Shown here piece by piece: positions 1 through 5,974 of a DNA stretch of 5,974 nt; position 1 is the stretch's first letter, and each line of letters begins with the position of its first letter. This DNA is from Bacteroidales bacterium. Lineage in GTDB: Bacteria; Bacteroidota; Bacteroidia; Bacteroidales; WCHB1-69. The stretch spans positions 1-5,974 of the forward strand of contig JAIROC010000532.1 in the NCBI GenBank assembly GCA_031257735.1, in the 5' to 3' direction. The translations under genes were made by a program, and so were the position numbers. The notes below the pieces were generated by a model. The model ran no database searches. It was not told the DNA's origin and saw only the letters and a list, made by a program, of their open reading frames with translations.

Positions 1-1839
1 CCTTCCGCATATACATTGAACGCACAATTGACGGAAGAAGATATCAAATCGCATCGACCGAAAATTTCGGGAATATATCAAAGATATGTTGTGAAATGCC
101 GTAATGCAAATGCTATGGATTTTGATGATTTACTGTTATATACAAACATTTTGTTCCGCGATTATCCTGATGTATTAAAGAAATATCAACATTTGTTTAA
201 ATATATTTTGGTAGATGAATATCAGGATACAAATATAGCTCAATATCTTATTGTTAAGAGATTGGCTGAGATAACCAAAAATGTTACTGTTGTGGGCGAT
301 GACGCTCAAAGTATTTACTCGTTTCGAGGAGCAAAAATCGAAAATATCTTGAATTTCAGAAAAGACTATCCAAATTATACCGAATATAAATTGGAACAGA
401 ATTATCGTTCGAGCCAAACAATTGTGAATGCTGCAAACAGTTTGATTTCTAAAAATAAGATGCAGTTGAAAAAACACTGTTTTTCCGAAAGCAGTGTAGG
501 CGAAAAAATCGACATTATACGAGCGTTCACCGATCAGGAAGAAGGTCTACTGGTTGCGTCTTCGATTGTTGATACGGTGTATGGCAAACAGGTCAGTTGT
601 TCCGATATTGCTATCCTGTACAGAACAAATGCTCAGTCGAGAATATTCGAAGACGCCCTCAGACGAAGAAATATCGCATACAAAATATACGGAGGAATTT
701 CGTTTTATCAGCGCTCCGAAATAAAGGATGCTTTGGCTTACATGCGATTGGCAGTAAACCCTCAAGACGATGAATCGTTGAACAGAATTATCAATTATCC
801 GACGAGGGGCATAGGTAGCAATACTATGGAAAAATTGCAGTCGTATGCCGCTGATAATAATATCAGTCTGTGGGAAACGATAAACCGGCTGACGTCAACC
901 AAGTTGTTAGCTGTACAAATGGGCATAAAAGATTCTACCGTAAAGAAAATCACTGACTTTAAGGACATGATAGCCTCGTTCATGTTAAAGGTAAATACGG
1001 AAAATGCATACACTTTTGCCTCGGATATAATCAAACAGTCGGGGATAATGGCAGACCTTAAAACGAATAAAGCGCCCGAAGGCATATCGCGTATCGACAA
1101 TATCGAAGAATTGTTGAACGGAATAAAAGAATATGCGAAAGGCGCCGAAAATAAGGGAAATGGGACGCTGATAGCCGAATATCTGCAAAATGTTTCCCTG
1201 ATAACCGATATGGACAAGGAATCGTCAAAAGATAATACCAATAAAATTACTTTAATGACTATACATTCTGCCAAAGGTCTCGAATTTAGATATATATATA
1301 TTGTGGGAATGGAAGAAGGGCTTTTTCCGGGAGCTAATTCCATCAAGTCGGAACATTCGTTGGAAGAAGAACGACGTCTATTCTATGTGGCGCTGACACG
1401 TGCAGCAATCAAAGTGACGATTTCGTTTGCGCAAACAAGGTATCGTTGGGGAAATTTGAGTTCTTCTATCCCAAGCCGTTTTTTGCATGATATAGATGCT
1501 GTCTTTATGGCGGTTGATTCTATCAGCGATTACCTGCCTGAGGCAGAAAAATATTCTCAATCAAATCTCTTATACAATAATTTTGCGACAAAAACGCCCG
1601 ATAAATCCAAGTTAATACCACTTAAACACAGACAAATGCATCGATCCGGGAAAATTATAGATACATCGACTATGGTTCCCGGAACAGAAGTGGAACATGC
1701 GCGTTTCGGACACGGACGAATAGTAGAAATCGACATCGAAGGAAACGAGGCAAGAGCAAAAATCAAATTTTACAACGCCGGATTTAAAACTTTGATACTT
1801 CGATACGCACAACTCAATATCAAAAACAAGCCGGAGTAA
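1..1839 (+). CDS. uvrD: UvrD/PcrA-type superfamily 1A DNA helicase, 5'-truncated by the window edge
   Basis: ATP-dependent 3'-5' DNA helicase of the UvrD/PcrA/Rep family, which unwinds DNA in nucleotide excision and mismatch repair and clears stalled polymerases or RecA filaments. The frame is open from base 1. The TTG at 16 is an internal Leu codon, because family sequence (MDFDDLLLY and the residues before it) continues across it. Seen in order: motif II DEYQD at 214-228, motif III VVGDDAQSIYSFRGA at 289-333, motif IV EQNYRSS at 394-414, motif V TIHSAKGLEF at 1258-1287, motif VI RRLFYVALTRA at 1372-1404, and a C-terminal Tudor-like domain (about 1675-1830) of the kind PcrA uses to contact RNA polymerase. 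The Q motif and Walker A (motif I) are absent because roughly 150 N-terminal residues lie outside the window. All visible motifs are intact, so the gene looks functional. It converges on trpS with a 10 bp gap. Whether to call it uvrD or pcrA is a naming choice. Confidence 0.96.
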   Translation, partial: PSAYTLNAQLTEEDIKSHRPKISGIYQRYVVKCRNANAMDFDDLLLYTNILFRDYPDVLKKYQHLFKYILVDEYQDTNIAQYLIVKRLAEITKNVTVVGDDAQSIYSFRGAKIENILNFRKDYPNYTEYKLEQNYRSSQTIVNAANSLISKNKMQLKKHCFSESSVGEKIDIIRAFTDQEEGLLVASSIVDTVYGKQVSCSDIAILYRTNAQSRIFEDALRRRNIAYKIYGGISFYQRSEIKDALAYMRLAVNPQDDESLNRIINYPTRGIGSNTMEKLQSYAADNNISLWETINRLTSTKLLAVQMGIKDSTVKKITDFKDMIASFMLKVNTENAYTFASDIIKQSGIMADLKTNKAPEGISRIDNIEELLNGIKEYAKGAENKGNGTLIAEYLQNVSLITDMDKESSKDNTNKITLMTIHSAKGLEFRYIYIVGMEEGLFPGANSIKSEHSLEEERRLFYVALTRAAIKVTISFAQTRYRWGNLSSSIPSRFLHDIDAVFMAVDSISDYLPEAEKYSQSNLLYNNFATKTPDKSKLIPLKHRQMHRSGKIIDTSTMVPGTEVEHARFGHGRIVEIDIEGNEARAKIKFYNAGFKTLILRYAQLNIKNKPE

Positions 1840-1849
1840 AAAACTAAAA

Positions 1850-2842
1850 TTAAAACCATTTAAAGCCCATAATTTCTTTCACGCCCTGCAAAGTTTTGGC
1901 AGCGCTGGCACGGGCTTTTTCTGTTCCGTATTTAACTGTTTCGCTGAGATATTTGTCGTTACTTTTTAGCTCCAATATTCGTTCACGTATCGGGAGGGTC
2001 ACTTTACAGATATCATCGGCGAGCTGTTTTTTCATGTCGCCATAACGAATTTCTCCCGCATTATATTTCTCTCTGTAAAATTGAACTACTTCATTGTCGG
2101 ATACTATTTGCAGTATTGTGAAAAGATTTTGTACCGGTTCGGACATGGGAGCTTCCGGAGCGACAGGACCACTGTCGGTTACTGCCCGCATCACCTTTTT
2201 TCGTATCGTTTTTTCGTCATCTGTCAAATAGACGCCGTTACCTTCGGATTTTCCCATTTTGCCGGAACCGTCAAGCCCAGGTACTTTAAGCAATTCGGTC
2301 CCAAAATTATAAGCCGACGGTTCGGGGAAAAATTCGACATTATACATATTGTTGAACCGGCGGGCAAATACCCTTGACATTTCCAAATGTTGTTCCTGAT
2401 CTTTACCTACGGGAACTTTATTGGCTTTGTGTATCAGTATATCAGTTGCCATCAACACAGGATACGTCAGCAAACCGGCATTGACATTGTTCGGATGTTT
2501 ACGAACTTTTTCCTTAAACGAAGGCGTGCGCTCAAGTTCGCCCACATACGACCACATATTCATCAATGTATATAACTCCGACACTTCGGGAACAGTACTC
2601 TGAACAAATATGACCGACTTTTCGTGGTCAAGCCCCGATGCAAGGTATTCGGATAAAACGGTTTTAACGTTTTCGTGAAAATGAACGGGGTCAGGATGCG
2701 TTGTTAACGAATGTAAATCGGCAATAAAAAAGAAGCAGTTATTTTCGTCCTGCATCTTGATGAAATTGCGCAATGCTCCAAAATAATTTCCTATATGCAA
2801 ATTTCCGGTAGAACGAATCCCGCTTAAAACAATTTCTTTCAT
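1850..2842 (-). CDS. trpS: Tryptophan--tRNA ligase
   Basis: Cytoplasmic class I aminoacyl-tRNA synthetase that charges tRNA(Trp) with tryptophan using ATP. The 330 residues match the usual length of bacterial TrpRS. Seen: N-terminal GIRSTGNLHIGNYFGAL (residues 8-24) with the HIGH-type signature HIGN at 16-19; the core segment PVLMATDILIHKANKVPVG (128-146), whose Asp134 corresponds to the indole-binding Asp of the family; and GKMGKSEGN (194-202), a KMSKS loop with Gly in third position. The C-terminal helical part ends in MGFKWF. The ATG at 2842 starts directly before the conserved first strand. The upstream sequence is A/T-only with no Shine-Dalgarno, which is normal in Bacteroidetes. The gene is probably monocistronic, with its own promoter at 2936-2966 and a leader of roughly 85-90 nt. 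That leader contains no run of Trp codons, so nothing suggests attenuation by a leader peptide. No hairpin plus U-tract was found behind the stop. Confidence 0.97.
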   Translation of the reverse strand: MKEIVLSGIRSTGNLHIGNYFGALRNFIKMQDENNCFFFIADLHSLTTHPDPVHFHENVKTVLSEYLASGLDHEKSVIFVQSTVPEVSELYTLMNMWSYVGELERTPSFKEKVRKHPNNVNAGLLTYPVLMATDILIHKANKVPVGKDQEQHLEMSRVFARRFNNMYNVEFFPEPSAYNFGTELLKVPGLDGSGKMGKSEGNGVYLTDDEKTIRKKVMRAVTDSGPVAPEAPMSEPVQNLFTILQIVSDNEVVQFYREKYNAGEIRYGDMKKQLADDICKVTLPIRERILELKSNDKYLSETVKYGTEKARASAAKTLQGVKEIMGFKWF

Positions 2843-2935
2843 ATAAAATAATAATTACAAATAATACAATTAATCCACACAGATTCACTATTTTATCCTG
2901 CATCGTCCGATACAAAAGCAAATCTTTATGCGTTG

Positions 2936-2966
2936 CAAAAGTAATTCATTTATCGATTATGACAAA
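2936..2966 (-). promoter_or_regulatory. Bacteroidetes-type promoter for trpS
   Basis: Read on the minus strand, TTTG (2966-2963) is followed by a 19 bp spacer and then TACTTTTG (2943-2936). This fits the known Bacteroides sigma-ABfr consensus, -33 TTTG and -7 TAnnTTTG spaced by 19-21 bp, with no mismatch in the fixed bases. Transcription would begin near 2930, giving a trpS leader of about 85-90 nt. It is the only full match I found in the intergenic region on this strand. It separates trpS from the glycosyltransferase operon upstream. Confidence 0.75.
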
Positions 2967-3001
2967 ATGAGGTGTAATTGACTAAATCTTTTTTTGAGGC
3001 G

Positions 3002-3025
3002 CTATTGGACTTTCAGCCCTGATAG
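3002..3025. repeat. Small imperfect inverted repeat between the glycosyltransferase operon and trpS
   Basis: On the minus strand, CTAT (3025-3022) and ATAG (3005-3002) enclose GGGCT-GAA-AGTCC (3019-3007), which pairs over five positions including one G-U. The result is a short stem with a small internal loop. It lies about 25 bp behind the stop of the GT32-like gene, where a terminator would be expected. However, the minus-strand RNA continues with CGCCUC and an A-run rather than a U-tract, so it is not a canonical intrinsic terminator. It could instead be a weak terminator, an mRNA 3'-end stabiliser or one copy of a dispersed intergenic repeat. The sequence alone does not decide. Confidence 0.4.
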
Positions 3026-3050
3026 ATAGCAGATTTAATTTTTGAATTTA

Positions 3051-3827
3051 CTATTCCATATTATACATTTTTTTTAATCTCTGAAACATGGAATATGGGT
3101 GGAATTTTGTATTCAAATCTATTTTATTTCGTCTCAACATTTCATTCCAAAAATGGATGGAATAAGAATTTTGATTAAAATCGAATAATATATCATTAAA
3201 TAAAAAGTTAAAATAAAAATATGGAATAGGACAAAATATATGTGGTAATTGTATGTGTTGTTTCATAAGCTCATGTTTTCTAAAATACGATATCAATATC
3301 TTGGATCCTAACCCTCCCCATTCAACATTTGTGCGATTCGTATATAAAATTTCATGTGCCATATTTCTACAGTAATTCATAATATCAGAAAGAGGAGGAA
3401 CCTTAATTACACCAATATTAGGATTGTACCTGAAGTTACAATCATGTTCACTTGAAAATACATATTCACTATCAAAATCAAACGATTTCAAACAAACCAC
3501 ATCCATATCAACCCACCAACCTCCATTTTTGTATAATAATTCATATCTGAACATATCTGAAAAGGCCGATAAACTATTTTTATCGTCAAAAAATATTTCT
3601 TCCTTATTGATAATAGAATCGGCTGATTTAATTATAGTTCCAACAGGAGCATTAATCTTTTCATTATACGTATATAGATGAAAATCGTGTCCATTAGCCA
3701 TAAAAGATTTGATACATAACAATTGTAATGAACTCATATTTCCATCTATCCAAAGCCCTTGTACAATACGATTATTTGACATTGTTTTTAATTTATTACA
3801 TAATGACTTATATTTAATACAATGCAT
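3051..3827 (-). CDS. GT32-like glycosyltransferase with DXD motif
   Basis: Predicted cytoplasmic GT-A fold sugar transferase of the DXD sugar-binding type (GT32/capsular polysaccharide synthesis-like), using a nucleotide-sugar donor and a divalent metal. In the 258-residue reading, the first strand IVQGLWIDG is at 21-29, LYTYNE at 51-56, the helix SAFSDMFRYELLYKNGGWW at 87-105, the metal-binding DMD at 107-109 (WWVDMDVVCL), and SSEHD at 125-129. A C-terminal HFWNEM at 225-230 resembles the His-Trp element near the end of GT32 proteins. There is no signal peptide or membrane segment. The true start is probably the second Met (residue 16, position 3782, MSNNRIVQGLW), giving 243 aa, because relatives begin only a few residues before this strand. 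The first ATG has GGAG only 2 nt upstream. It is the last gene of the operon, 33 bp (or 78 bp with the later start) behind the other glycosyltransferase. Donor and acceptor are unknown. Confidence 0.85.
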   Translation of the reverse strand: MHCIKYKSLCNKLKTMSNNRIVQGLWIDGNMSSLQLLCIKSFMANGHDFHLYTYNEKINAPVGTIIKSADSIINKEEIFFDDKNSLSAFSDMFRYELLYKNGGWWVDMDVVCLKSFDFDSEYVFSSEHDCNFRYNPNIGVIKVPPLSDIMNYCRNMAHEILYTNRTNVEWGGLGSKILISYFRKHELMKQHIQLPHIFCPIPYFYFNFLFNDILFDFNQNSYSIHFWNEMLRRNKIDLNTKFHPYSMFQRLKKMYNME

Positions 3828-3860
3828 TGCTCCATAATGCTTAACTTTTTATGACTACAT

Positions 3861-4616
3861 TTAACCATTGCTTTTACTTGTCATCATTTGAGTATTTTTC
3901 ACCATATTAGTTGTATATTTGAAATGAGTATTTGACCGATAACGTCCATTGATATCCCTGGGATGAGTGAGATGATACAAAGGTCCATCACTTCTGTAAA
4001 TACGATATCCTAAACTCTCAAACCGAAAAAAACGTTCAAAATCTTCGTTTCCCCATCCGTAAAAATCTTCATTTTCCATTCCTGCCACGAGATATTTCTT
4101 AGTATTAACTATTACTGCTCCTCCTTTGATATTATCGCCATAAATCAAATTCATGTAGTTTTTGTATTTATGCAATACTTTTATATTTTTCTTTGCCAGA
4201 TATAATATTCTTATTGTATCAGATGTGTCTAACATGCACCCATTATATGGATATGATATTTCGGCTTCATTTTTCCTTAATTTTTCAACAGCATCCAATA
4301 TCTGGTTTTTATCTACTATAACATCCACATCCCAAATTGCAAGAAAAGGAGTATTGACTTTTTGTGTTAAAATATTAATAAATTTTGTTCTGTGGAATAT
4401 GATATCGTAATTTTCAAAATAAAAATATTCTGCTCTTTTCTTAATTAAAGAACTAAAAACATGATTGTTGTATGGCGCAGATTCAAGCACAAATATATTG
4501 GTGTCAAAATTTTTATGTATGAAAGATATGGTAGCGATAGCATTTTCCTGCCTGATTATGGAATCAAAATACACCGGCATTAAAAATGTAACATCTTTTA
4601 AAGTAATCTTCTTCAT
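3861..4616 (-). CDS. GT-A glycosyltransferase, galactosyltransferase-like
   Basis: Predicted soluble, metal-dependent sugar transferase of 251 aa. Its N-terminal part is GT2-like, with FLMPVYFDSIIRQENA at 11-26 and HRTKFIN at 75-81, followed by the metal/nucleotide-binding WDVDVI at 95-100. The C-terminal half carries GGAVIVNTKKY (165-175) and FYGWGNEDFERFFRF (185-199), which resembles the GWGxED element of beta-1,4-galactosyltransferases (GT7 C-terminal domain). LYHLTHPR (213-220) follows, with a His placed as a likely metal ligand. All expected catalytic elements appear intact. The ATG overlaps the stop of the LanC-like gene in a 4 bp ATGA (4613-4616), and AAAGGAA lies about 10 nt upstream, so the two proteins are translationally coupled. 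That coupling suggests they act together. The acceptor could be a peptide, a glycan or a lipid; sequence does not tell. The Gal specificity is inferred from family resemblance only. Confidence 0.85.
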   Translation of the reverse strand: MKKITLKDVTFLMPVYFDSIIRQENAIATISFIHKNFDTNIFVLESAPYNNHVFSSLIKKRAEYFYFENYDIIFHRTKFINILTQKVNTPFLAIWDVDVIVDKNQILDAVEKLRKNEAEISYPYNGCMLDTSDTIRILYLAKKNIKVLHKYKNYMNLIYGDNIKGGAVIVNTKKYLVAGMENEDFYGWGNEDFERFFRFESLGYRIYRSDGPLYHLTHPRDINGRYRSNTHFKYTTNMVKNTQMMTSKSNG

Positions 4617-5659
4617 AAATTTATTTCCTTTATATAGTTAATAATAAGTGATATTCCACAAAACCCATTCAATCCGCTATTCATTTTGAGAAAATCAATG
4701 TCGTTTTTTAATCGCATCCACGTTGCCGATGAAGCTATTTTATTAATAAACGGGGTTACATCATATTTTATTTTATCTTCATTATTCACTGAGTCATTGT
4801 ATAAAATCAACAGAAGCAAAACGCCTGAAATACCTTCTTCAAGAAAAATATTTTTATCTTCAAATTCATTATTCAAGATGTGGGTAACATCAATTTCACG
4901 TTTCAACAATTGAATATGTTTTTCCCATGAAGAAAGATTAAATTCTTTTACCGGATACGACATTCCCCATATTAAGTACAATCGGTGAGCATGTGAAACC
5001 GGTATTTGAGAAATAACATAATGTGTAATTTCATCTGTCATCTTTCGTATTTTATCCCGAAAAGTATTGATTGTTGACAATAATCCAAGTATATACAAAA
5101 AAAATGGGAGTTGATAGCGCAGAGAGAAAGAATATGGTTCTTCCCACAGTTCACTGGAAAATTGAATTATTGAATTCAACAGTTTAAAGATAATATGTTC
5201 AAAAATAAAACATCCGTCACTTTTATCTTTTTGACATTGCAGCCGTACATAGCAATAATATAATAACTGTATTTTTATTCGGAAATCAACAGGCAATTGA
5301 TTGCTTTTAAAGGAAATCATGTTAAAAACAGGAATATCTATTTTTTCAAGCACATCGTTAATATTTCCTTCAACATATCTTCTTTTAATCAGATAGTCTA
5401 TACCCAGTCCGATTCCCGCCAGCCCGAACGGGATATCTAAGGATATTTTCTCATCAGCTTCCTTACATATAGAATCAAGCAATTGGTCTGCAATAACGTT
5501 ATATTGTTTTTCTTTTGCAAATATGCTCGCATGGTAAAAATATATACAATAGCCCATTTTCCCGGACATAAGTCCCAAATGCTTAATGTCATTAACTATT
5601 GTAGATAAAGTTTTACTTATAACAAGTATCTCATTTTTTAAATTGTCTGATTTATTCAT
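4613..5659 (-). CDS. LanC-like protein without recognisable zinc ligands
   Basis: A 348-residue protein with the repeated glycine-rich helical pattern of the LanC alpha/alpha toroid: GLMSGKMGYCIYFYH (29-43), IPFGLAGIGLGIDYLI (77-92), FLEEGISGVLLLLILY (272-287) and NSGLNGFCGISLIINYI (327-343). Active LanC cyclases such as NisC add Cys thiols to dehydrated Ser/Thr using a zinc held by Cys (in WCYG) and Cys-His (in CHG). Here the equivalent places read FLEEG and NSG, and the family His near the middle falls around IWGMSYP. No Cys-His pair is visible, so cyclase activity is unlikely and a binding or scaffold role is more plausible. There is no signal peptide. The hydrophobic stretches fit buried toroid helices rather than membrane spans. 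The ATG at 5659 lies 6 bp behind the preceding stop, with AGGAG directly touching it. The gene overlaps the next one by 4 bp. Assignment to LanC rests on motif pattern and length; it is a divergent member. Confidence 0.75.
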   Translation of the reverse strand: MNKSDNLKNEILVISKTLSTIVNDIKHLGLMSGKMGYCIYFYHASIFAKEKQYNVIADQLLDSICKEADEKISLDIPFGLAGIGLGIDYLIKRRYVEGNINDVLEKIDIPVFNMISFKSNQLPVDFRIKIQLLYYCYVRLQCQKDKSDGCFIFEHIIFKLLNSIIQFSSELWEEPYSFSLRYQLPFFLYILGLLSTINTFRDKIRKMTDEITHYVISQIPVSHAHRLYLIWGMSYPVKEFNLSSWEKHIQLLKREIDVTHILNNEFEDKNIFLEEGISGVLLLLILYNDSVNNEDKIKYDVTPFINKIASSATWMRLKNDIDFLKMNSGLNGFCGISLIINYIKEINL

Positions 5660-5665
5660 CTCCTG

Positions 5666-5974
5666 TTATTTATATCTGAACATTTGTCCTATCTCCCGTA
5701 TATATTCATCACGTTTTTTGTATCCTTCTTTCGTATAAAAACAATAGAAAGCGACACAACCCACATTTGTTTTAGTAAACAGCAATAATTCACAATGTTT
5801 ATACTTCTCTCTGAAACGTTCGCCTGCTTTAAGTCGAATTTTGTATGTTACGATGGTATCGGCATTAAAATTGTTGTCTAAATAATTTGCAGGCTGGTAA
5901 TGCATTGTCCGTTTTATGTCTTTCCAGGTAATTTTGGTTAATTTGCGCCACATCTTGGGATATCTATAGCCTTT
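5666..5974 (-). CDS. Unrecognised small or partial protein, frame open to the window edge
   Basis: I do not recognise this family. The frame ends with TAA at 5666. An ATG at 5953 would give 95 aa (MWRKLTKITWKDIKRT...), but the seven codons between it and the window edge are also open (KGYRYPK). No Shine-Dalgarno precedes that ATG, so it may be the C-terminal part of a longer protein and is drawn to the edge. The sequence suggests a compact alternating domain: a likely strand DTIVTYKIRL, a helix around AGERFREKYKHC, strands ELLLFTK and GCVAFYCFYT, and a charged C-terminal helix ending GQMFRYK. It has three Cys in the second half, many Lys/Arg and Tyr, and no membrane segment or signal peptide in the visible part. 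It lies 6 bp upstream of the LanC-like gene on the same strand, so it is almost certainly in the same operon. Confidence 0.6.
   Translation of the reverse strand, partial: KGYRYPKMWRKLTKITWKDIKRTMHYQPANYLDNNFNADTIVTYKIRLKAGERFREKYKHCELLLFTKTNVGCVAFYCFYTKEGYKKRDEYIREIGQMFRYK

Noticed and set aside
16..18. TTG as start codon of the helicase
   Set aside because: The frame is open to base 1 and the residues on both sides continue the family sequence. The essential Walker A motif would be missing from a protein starting here.
795..1346. 183-codon open frame antisense to the helicase gene
   Set aside because: It lies entirely within the strongly conserved helicase reading frame on the opposite strand and shows no recognisable motif.
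2739..2921. Minus-strand frame starting MQDKIVNLCGLIVLF in the trpS leader, with a hydrophobic N-terminal stretch
   Set aside because: It runs into trpS out of frame and becomes charged and low in family character there. The hydrophobic stretch comes from the A/T-rich leader (Leu, Ile, Val, Phe codons), so it is most likely chance.
2843..2930. T-box riboswitch or Trp leader peptide ahead of trpS
   Set aside because: The leader is too short for a T-box, has no clear antiterminator or terminator pair and no cluster of Trp codons.
3002..3025. Intrinsic terminator for the glycosyltransferase operon
   Set aside because: The stem is short and imperfect, and the RNA on the operon strand is followed by an A-run, not a U-tract.
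1..5974. CRISPR array, tRNA or rRNA gene, insertion sequence or transposase
   Set aside because: No spaced direct repeats, no tRNA-like cloverleaf and no transposase motifs or terminal repeats were seen on either strand.

Overview
The window looks like a piece of a Bacteroidales chromosome. Three things point there: the UvrD/PcrA and TrpS proteins read like members of that order, most start codons lack a strong Shine-Dalgarno sequence, and a textbook Bacteroidetes promoter (TTTG, 19 bp, TAnnTTTG) lies upstream of trpS. All assignments come from reading motifs; no database search was run.

Layout. Bases 1-1839 (+) hold the C-terminal four fifths of a UvrD/PcrA helicase whose N-terminus lies left of the window. 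It faces trpS (2842-1850, -) tail to tail with a 10 bp gap. The 208 bp behind trpS (2843-3050) carry its promoter and a small imperfect inverted repeat. From 3051 to the right edge the DNA is more AT-rich and all genes run on the minus strand. In transcription order they are a small unrecognised protein (open to the window edge, ending at 5666), a LanC-like protein (5659-4613), a GT-A glycosyltransferase with a galactosyltransferase-type C-terminal region (4616-3861), and a GT32-like DXD glycosyltransferase (about 3782 or 3827 down to 3051). The gaps are 6 bp, a 4 bp ATGA overlap, and 33-78 bp, so these four are very probably one operon whose promoter and first genes lie to the right.

Interpretation. 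uvrD and trpS are ordinary housekeeping genes. The minus-strand operon is the accessory part. Its centre is a LanC-family protein that keeps the glycine-rich repeats of the alpha/alpha toroid but lacks the Cys and Cys-His zinc ligands of active lanthionine cyclases, and it is translationally coupled to a glycosyltransferase. A reasonable but unproven reading is the tail of a peptide-modification (RiPP-like) cluster in which a non-catalytic LanC-like scaffold works with two glycosyltransferases. Precursor peptide, maturase and exporter genes, if they exist, would be off the right edge.
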